From assembly GCA_047633195.1 (NCBI GenBank), contig JBLIEU010000005.1:51646-115645 (forward strand): a DNA stretch of 64,000 bases, in the 5' to 3' direction. Shown here piece after piece: positions 60,862-64,000 of this stretch (position 1 is the stretch's first letter; each line of letters starts with the position of its first letter). The position numbers and the translations under genes were made by a program. The stretch comes from JAKVAV01 sp047633195. GTDB lineage: Bacteria > Bacteroidota > Bacteroidia > Flavobacteriales_D > Cryomorphaceae. The notes below the pieces were generated by a model, which had not been told where the DNA came from, did not search any database, and worked only from the letters and a program-made list of their open reading frames with translations.

Positions 60862-60880
60862 GCGCTCGAATTTTACTACA

Positions 60881-61864
60881 ATGAGAGAGATCCAATTCAG
60901 AGAAGCAATTTGCGAGGCCATGACCGAAGAGATGCGTCGTGATGAACGCGTATTCCTAATGGGAGAAGAAGTTGCCGAATACAATGGTGCTTACAAAGCC
61001 AGTAAAGGAATGTTGGATGAGTTTGGTCCAAAAAGGGTGATTGATACCCCGATTGCCGAACTCGGTTTTACAGGAATTGCTGTTGGTGCTGCCATGAATG
61101 GTCTGCGACCTATCGTTGAATTTATGACTTGGAACTTTGCTATTTTGGCTGCAGATCAAATGATAAATTGTTCTGCCAAGATGCTTCAAATGAGCGGTGG
61201 TCAATTTGGTTCTCCTTGTGTTTTTAGAGGGCCAAATGGTCCTGCAGGTCAATTGGGAGCCACACACTCTCAAAGTTTTGAGAGCATGTATGCACACGTT
61301 CCAGGATTGAAAGTAGTTACCCCATCAAACCCATACGACGCAAAAGGTTTGCTCAAAGCAGCCATACGTGATGACGATCCAGTAATATTTATGGAATCGG
61401 AGAGAATGTATGGAGACAAAGGTATGGCACCTGAAGGGGAGTACATCATTCCTCTAGGTCTAGCCGATGTGAAAAGAAAGGGTACAGATGTGACCATCGT
61501 TTCTTTCGGTAAAATCATGAAGGTAGTTCTAGAAGCGGCTGAGCAATTGGCCAAAGAAGGGATTAGCGCTGAGGTGATTGATCTTAGAACAATTCGTCCA
61601 ATGGATATAGACACTATCATTGAAAGTGTCAAGAAGACGAATCGATTGGTGGTGGTAGAAGAAGACTGGCCAGTGGCTTCCATTTCTTCTGAAATCTCTC
61701 ATAGAGTTCAGCTTCACGCATTCGATTATCTCGATGCTCCAGTGAGACGAGTTACCTTGGCTGATGCTCCTTTTGCATTTGCAGTTCCTTTTATAAATGA
61801 GTCCTTGCCGAACGTCGAAAGAACGATTAAGGCTGTCAAAGACGTGACTTACACAGTTAAATAA
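60881..61864 (+). CDS. pdhB: pyruvate dehydrogenase E1 component, beta subunit
   Basis: A 327-residue thiamine-diphosphate enzyme subunit that forms the alpha2beta2 E1 with PdhA and feeds acetyl-CoA synthesis. The opening REIQFREAICEAMTEEMRRD, MGEEVAEYNGAYKASKGMLD (with the conserved Glu) and FRGPNGPAGQLGATHSQSFE (about 114-133) are typical of E1-beta. EDWPVASISSEI (about 263-274) and the C-terminal PFAFAVPFINESLPN follow. It is probably the pyruvate enzyme by the absence of branched-chain features, but a branched-chain E1-beta is not ruled out. The alpha subunit is not in view. Confidence 0.93.
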   Translation: MREIQFREAICEAMTEEMRRDERVFLMGEEVAEYNGAYKASKGMLDEFGPKRVIDTPIAELGFTGIAVGAAMNGLRPIVEFMTWNFAILAADQMINCSAKMLQMSGGQFGSPCVFRGPNGPAGQLGATHSQSFESMYAHVPGLKVVTPSNPYDAKGLLKAAIRDDDPVIFMESERMYGDKGMAPEGEYIIPLGLADVKRKGTDVTIVSFGKIMKVVLEAAEQLAKEGISAEVIDLRTIRPMDIDTIIESVKKTNRLVVVEEDWPVASISSEISHRVQLHAFDYLDAPVRRVTLADAPFAFAVPFINESLPNVERTIKAVKDVTYTVK

Positions 61865-61895
61865 TTCTTACGTTTTTCCTTCAGTTTCAATTCGA

Positions 61896-61927
61896 TTGTG
61901 GCTTATAGCTTAAAAAGTCTATTTTTG
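61896..61927 (+). promoter_or_regulatory. hppA promoter (TTG, 21 bases, TATTTTTG)
   Basis: TTG at 61896-61898 is followed after 21 bases by TATTTTTG at 61920-61927. A start near 61934 would leave a 26-base leader to ATG 61960. Confidence 0.5.
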
Positions 61928-61959
61928 CCCCCCGAATTTGGAAAACAAAATTACTACAG

Positions 61960-64000
61960 ATGAATAATATTCTATTTGCAGCTCCACTACTTGCTGTAGT
62001 CGGTCTTATTGTAATGGCCATTAAGGCCAAATGGGTCAAAAAGCAAGACGCAGGTGACGAAAAAATGCAGAAGCTCGCGGGCTACATAAAGGAAGGCGCA
62101 CTGGCTTTCTTGAAAGCAGAGTATCGAATGCTCGCCATATTTGTTGTAATCGCAGGAATTTTATTGGGTGTTGTATCGATGATGGTTGAAACCACACATT
62201 GGTTTATCGTTATTGCTTTCGTTATAGGTGCCGTTTTTTCAGCTGTAGCTGGAAATATAGGTATGCGCATAGCTACTGATGCCAATGTGAGGACAACGCA
62301 AGCAGCACGTACAAGTTTAAAGCAAGCCTTAAAAGTTTCGTTTGGAGCAGGTACCGTTATGGGACTGGGTGTAGCTGGATTGGCTGTTTTTGGTCTGAGC
62401 ACAATTTTCGCTTTGTTGACCATATCTTTTATGGGCGAAGGCTACGATTACTTGCAGATGACCGTTGTTCTAGAATCTCTAGCAGGATTTTCATTGGGAG
62501 CAGAATCTATTGCTCTATTTGCTCGTGTAGGTGGAGGTATTTATACCAAAGCAGCCGATGTAGGGGCTGACCTTGTTGGAAAAGTCGAAGCGGGCATTCC
62601 TGAAGATGATCCCCGTAACCCCGCAACTATTGCAGATAACGTTGGAGACAACGTAGGTGATGTGGCTGGAATGGGAGCTGACCTTTTTGGATCTTATGTA
62701 GCCACGATGCTAGCCGCTATGGTTCTTGGGAACTACGTCGTTAATGATCATACAAGCGGTGCTGGGATGGACGATAGTTTTGGAGGAATCGGGCCGATCA
62801 TGTTGCCTATTCTGATTGCAGGTCTGGGAATAATCTATTCCATTATCGGAACTTTTGTCGTGAAGATTAAGGACGAAAGCGCGAAAGAAAAAGAAGTACA
62901 GAGAGCATTTAATATTGGGAACTGGGGTTCGATTATCTTAACTGGTATATCGACTTACTTCGTTATTCAATGGATGCTTCCTGAAAGCCTGAACATGACA
63001 TTCTTTGGAGAAGGTTCTAAAGCCGTTTCTTCAATGGAAGTTTTTTATGCTGTGATCGTCGGTTTGGTTGTAGGAGGTTTGATTAGCTACTTGACAGAGT
63101 ACTACACGGCCATTGGAAAGAAGCCAGTAAATACCATCGTACAAAATTCATCTACTGGCGCTGCAACCAATATTATTGCTGGTTTATCTCAGGGGATGAT
63201 GTCAACTTTCTTTCCTGTTTTGTTATTTGCGGCAGCCATTTGGGCAGCTTATGCATTTGCAGGATTTTATGGTGTAGCGATCGCCGCTTCTGCAATGATG
63301 TCTACAACGGCTATGCAATTGGCTATTGATGCTTTTGGTCCTATTGCAGACAATGCAGGAGGAATAGCTGAAATGAGTGAATTACCCAGCGAAGTTAGAA
63401 CGCGCACAGATATTCTGGATACCGTAGGAAACACGACTGCTGCAACTGGTAAAGGTTTTGCCATTGCTTCTGCAGCTTTGACTGCATTGGCACTATTTGC
63501 AGCTTACGTGACCTTCACAGGAATTGATGGAATCAACATCTTTAAAGCTCCTGTATTGTCTGCTTTATTTGTTGGCGCTATGATTCCTGTTGTCTTCTCA
63601 GCTTTGGCGATGAGCGCTGTTGGTAAGGCCGCCATGGCAATGGTGAAAGAAGTGAGACGTCAGTTCAAAGAAATTCCTGGAATAATGGAAGGAAAGGCTG
63701 AGCCAGAATATGACAAATGTGTTGAGATTTCGACGGAAGCTTCTCTAAAGGAAATGATGTTGCCTGGTCTATTGACTATCGTAACTCCGATTGTTGTCGC
63801 ATTTGCTACCAAGCTATTCACGGGCGATCATTTGCTTGCCGCTGAAGTATTGGGTGGATATATGGCTGGTGTCACTGTTTCTGGTGTAATGTGGGCTATC
63901 TTCCAAAACAATGCTGGTGGTGCATGGGACAATGCCAAGAAGTCTTTCGAAGCAGGTGTAATGATCGATGGCGAAATGACGTACAAAGGTTCTGAAGCGC
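61960..64000 (+). CDS. hppA: membrane-bound ion-pumping pyrophosphatase (3' end cut by window)
   Basis: An open frame from ATG 61960 to the window end (680 complete codons shown). It is a membrane pyrophosphatase that couples hydrolysis of pyrophosphate to ion transport. The substrate motif DDPRNPATIADNVGDNVGD lies at about residues 213-231 and DVGADLVGKVEAG just before it. At the monovalent-cation site the sequence is GNTTAATGKGF (Ala494, Gly497), with Ala where K+-independent enzymes carry Lys, implying K+ dependence. The TM6 Glu of ADLFES-type enzymes is Gly244 here (ADLFGSY), whereas a Glu stands at residue 182 in TM5 (SLGAESIALFARVGG). This resembles the Flavobacterium johnsoniae-type H+-pumping enzymes. 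Confidence 0.96.
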   Translation, partial: MNNILFAAPLLAVVGLIVMAIKAKWVKKQDAGDEKMQKLAGYIKEGALAFLKAEYRMLAIFVVIAGILLGVVSMMVETTHWFIVIAFVIGAVFSAVAGNIGMRIATDANVRTTQAARTSLKQALKVSFGAGTVMGLGVAGLAVFGLSTIFALLTISFMGEGYDYLQMTVVLESLAGFSLGAESIALFARVGGGIYTKAADVGADLVGKVEAGIPEDDPRNPATIADNVGDNVGDVAGMGADLFGSYVATMLAAMVLGNYVVNDHTSGAGMDDSFGGIGPIMLPILIAGLGIIYSIIGTFVVKIKDESAKEKEVQRAFNIGNWGSIILTGISTYFVIQWMLPESLNMTFFGEGSKAVSSMEVFYAVIVGLVVGGLISYLTEYYTAIGKKPVNTIVQNSSTGAATNIIAGLSQGMMSTFFPVLLFAAAIWAAYAFAGFYGVAIAASAMMSTTAMQLAIDAFGPIADNAGGIAEMSELPSEVRTRTDILDTVGNTTAATGKGFAIASAALTALALFAAYVTFTGIDGINIFKAPVLSALFVGAMIPVVFSALAMSAVGKAAMAMVKEVRRQFKEIPGIMEGKAEPEYDKCVEISTEASLKEMMLPGLLTIVTPIVVAFATKLFTGDHLLAAEVLGGYMAGVTVSGVMWAIFQNNAGGAWDNAKKSFEAGVMIDGEMTYKGSEA

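Noticed and set aside
1..64000. CRISPR arrays, tRNA or rRNA genes, insertion sequences, integrases, toxin-antitoxin modules or prophage
   Set aside because: No spaced direct repeats, tRNA or rRNA sequence, transposase or integrase was recognised by eye on either strand; the YwqK-type label of the 49930 gene is a family name and does not show a toxin pair.

Overview
The window reads as chromosomal DNA of a free-living, probably marine, aerobic member of the Bacteroidota, most likely order Flavobacteriales. The signs are several secreted proteins with type IX secretion (T9SS) C-terminal sorting domains, a PorV-like/PorU2-like T9SS gene pair, a DUF5686 outer-membrane protein, and repeated use of the Bacteroidota -7 promoter element TAnnTTTG in front of genes. 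It is gene-dense and contains no rRNA, tRNA, insertion sequence, prophage, integrase or CRISPR array that I can see. Genus cannot be named from the sequence alone.

Layout. 1-2.1 kb: a SprT-like metalloprotease (cut by the window edge) with a tiny lipoprotein upstream, diverging from an MlaE/MlaF-type lipid ABC transporter pair. 2.2-10.3 kb: three large T9SS cargo proteins, one resembling peptide-N-glycosidase F with a LamG-like insert and two paralogous MAM/jelly-roll proteins. 10.3-20.6 kb: gcvP, a signal-peptide protein plus a UbiA-like membrane protein, hemL, the kynurenine genes kynU-kmo, a probable outer-membrane protein and a glyoxalase-II-like hydrolase. 20.7-27.6 kb: a TolB-like propeller/barrel protein, an M20 amidohydrolase and recQ. 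28-33.2 kb: tatC, the DUF5686 protein, lptB, and on the other strand pssA-purS. 33.2-39.4 kb: the PorV-like/PorU2-like pair. 39.5-50.3 kb: a long run of plus-strand genes (lpdA, hemH, pabB, tilS, a queuosine-precursor transporter, dsbD, a STAS-like protein, gmhA, the comM-like ATPase, a MORN-type protein), many overlapping by a few bases. 50.4-60.6 kb: minus-strand genes (sodium:solute symporter, a 39-residue membrane protein, a PIG-L deacetylase, an orphan, folA-thyA, a nucleoside transporter with a bifunctional-nuclease protein, etfB-etfA). 60.9-64 kb: pdhB and a membrane pyrophosphatase cut by the window end.

How the genes fit together. Cell-envelope work dominates: lipid transport (mlaEF, lptB), phospholipid synthesis (pssA), LPS heptose (gmhA), Tat export (tatC), periplasmic thiol reduction (dsbD), T9SS processing (PorV/PorU2) and its cargo. 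Central metabolism includes pyruvate dehydrogenase E1-beta, dihydrolipoyl dehydrogenase, electron-transfer flavoprotein, glycine decarboxylase, pyrophosphatase, tetrapyrrole genes (hemL, hemH), folate/thymidylate genes (pabB, folA, thyA) and tryptophan catabolism (kynU, kmo).

No clearly new defence or mobile system is present. The points most worth checking are two small genes that automated calling may miss (48-residue lipoprotein at 347-493; 39-residue membrane protein at 52087-52206), the large PorU2-like/PorV-like pair, the PNGase-F-like protein interrupted by a LamG domain, the palindrome-embedded divergent promoters of kynU/hemL, the inverted repeats between etfB and pdhB, and the relocated glutamate in the membrane pyrophosphatase. 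All motif positions were read by eye; no database search was run.
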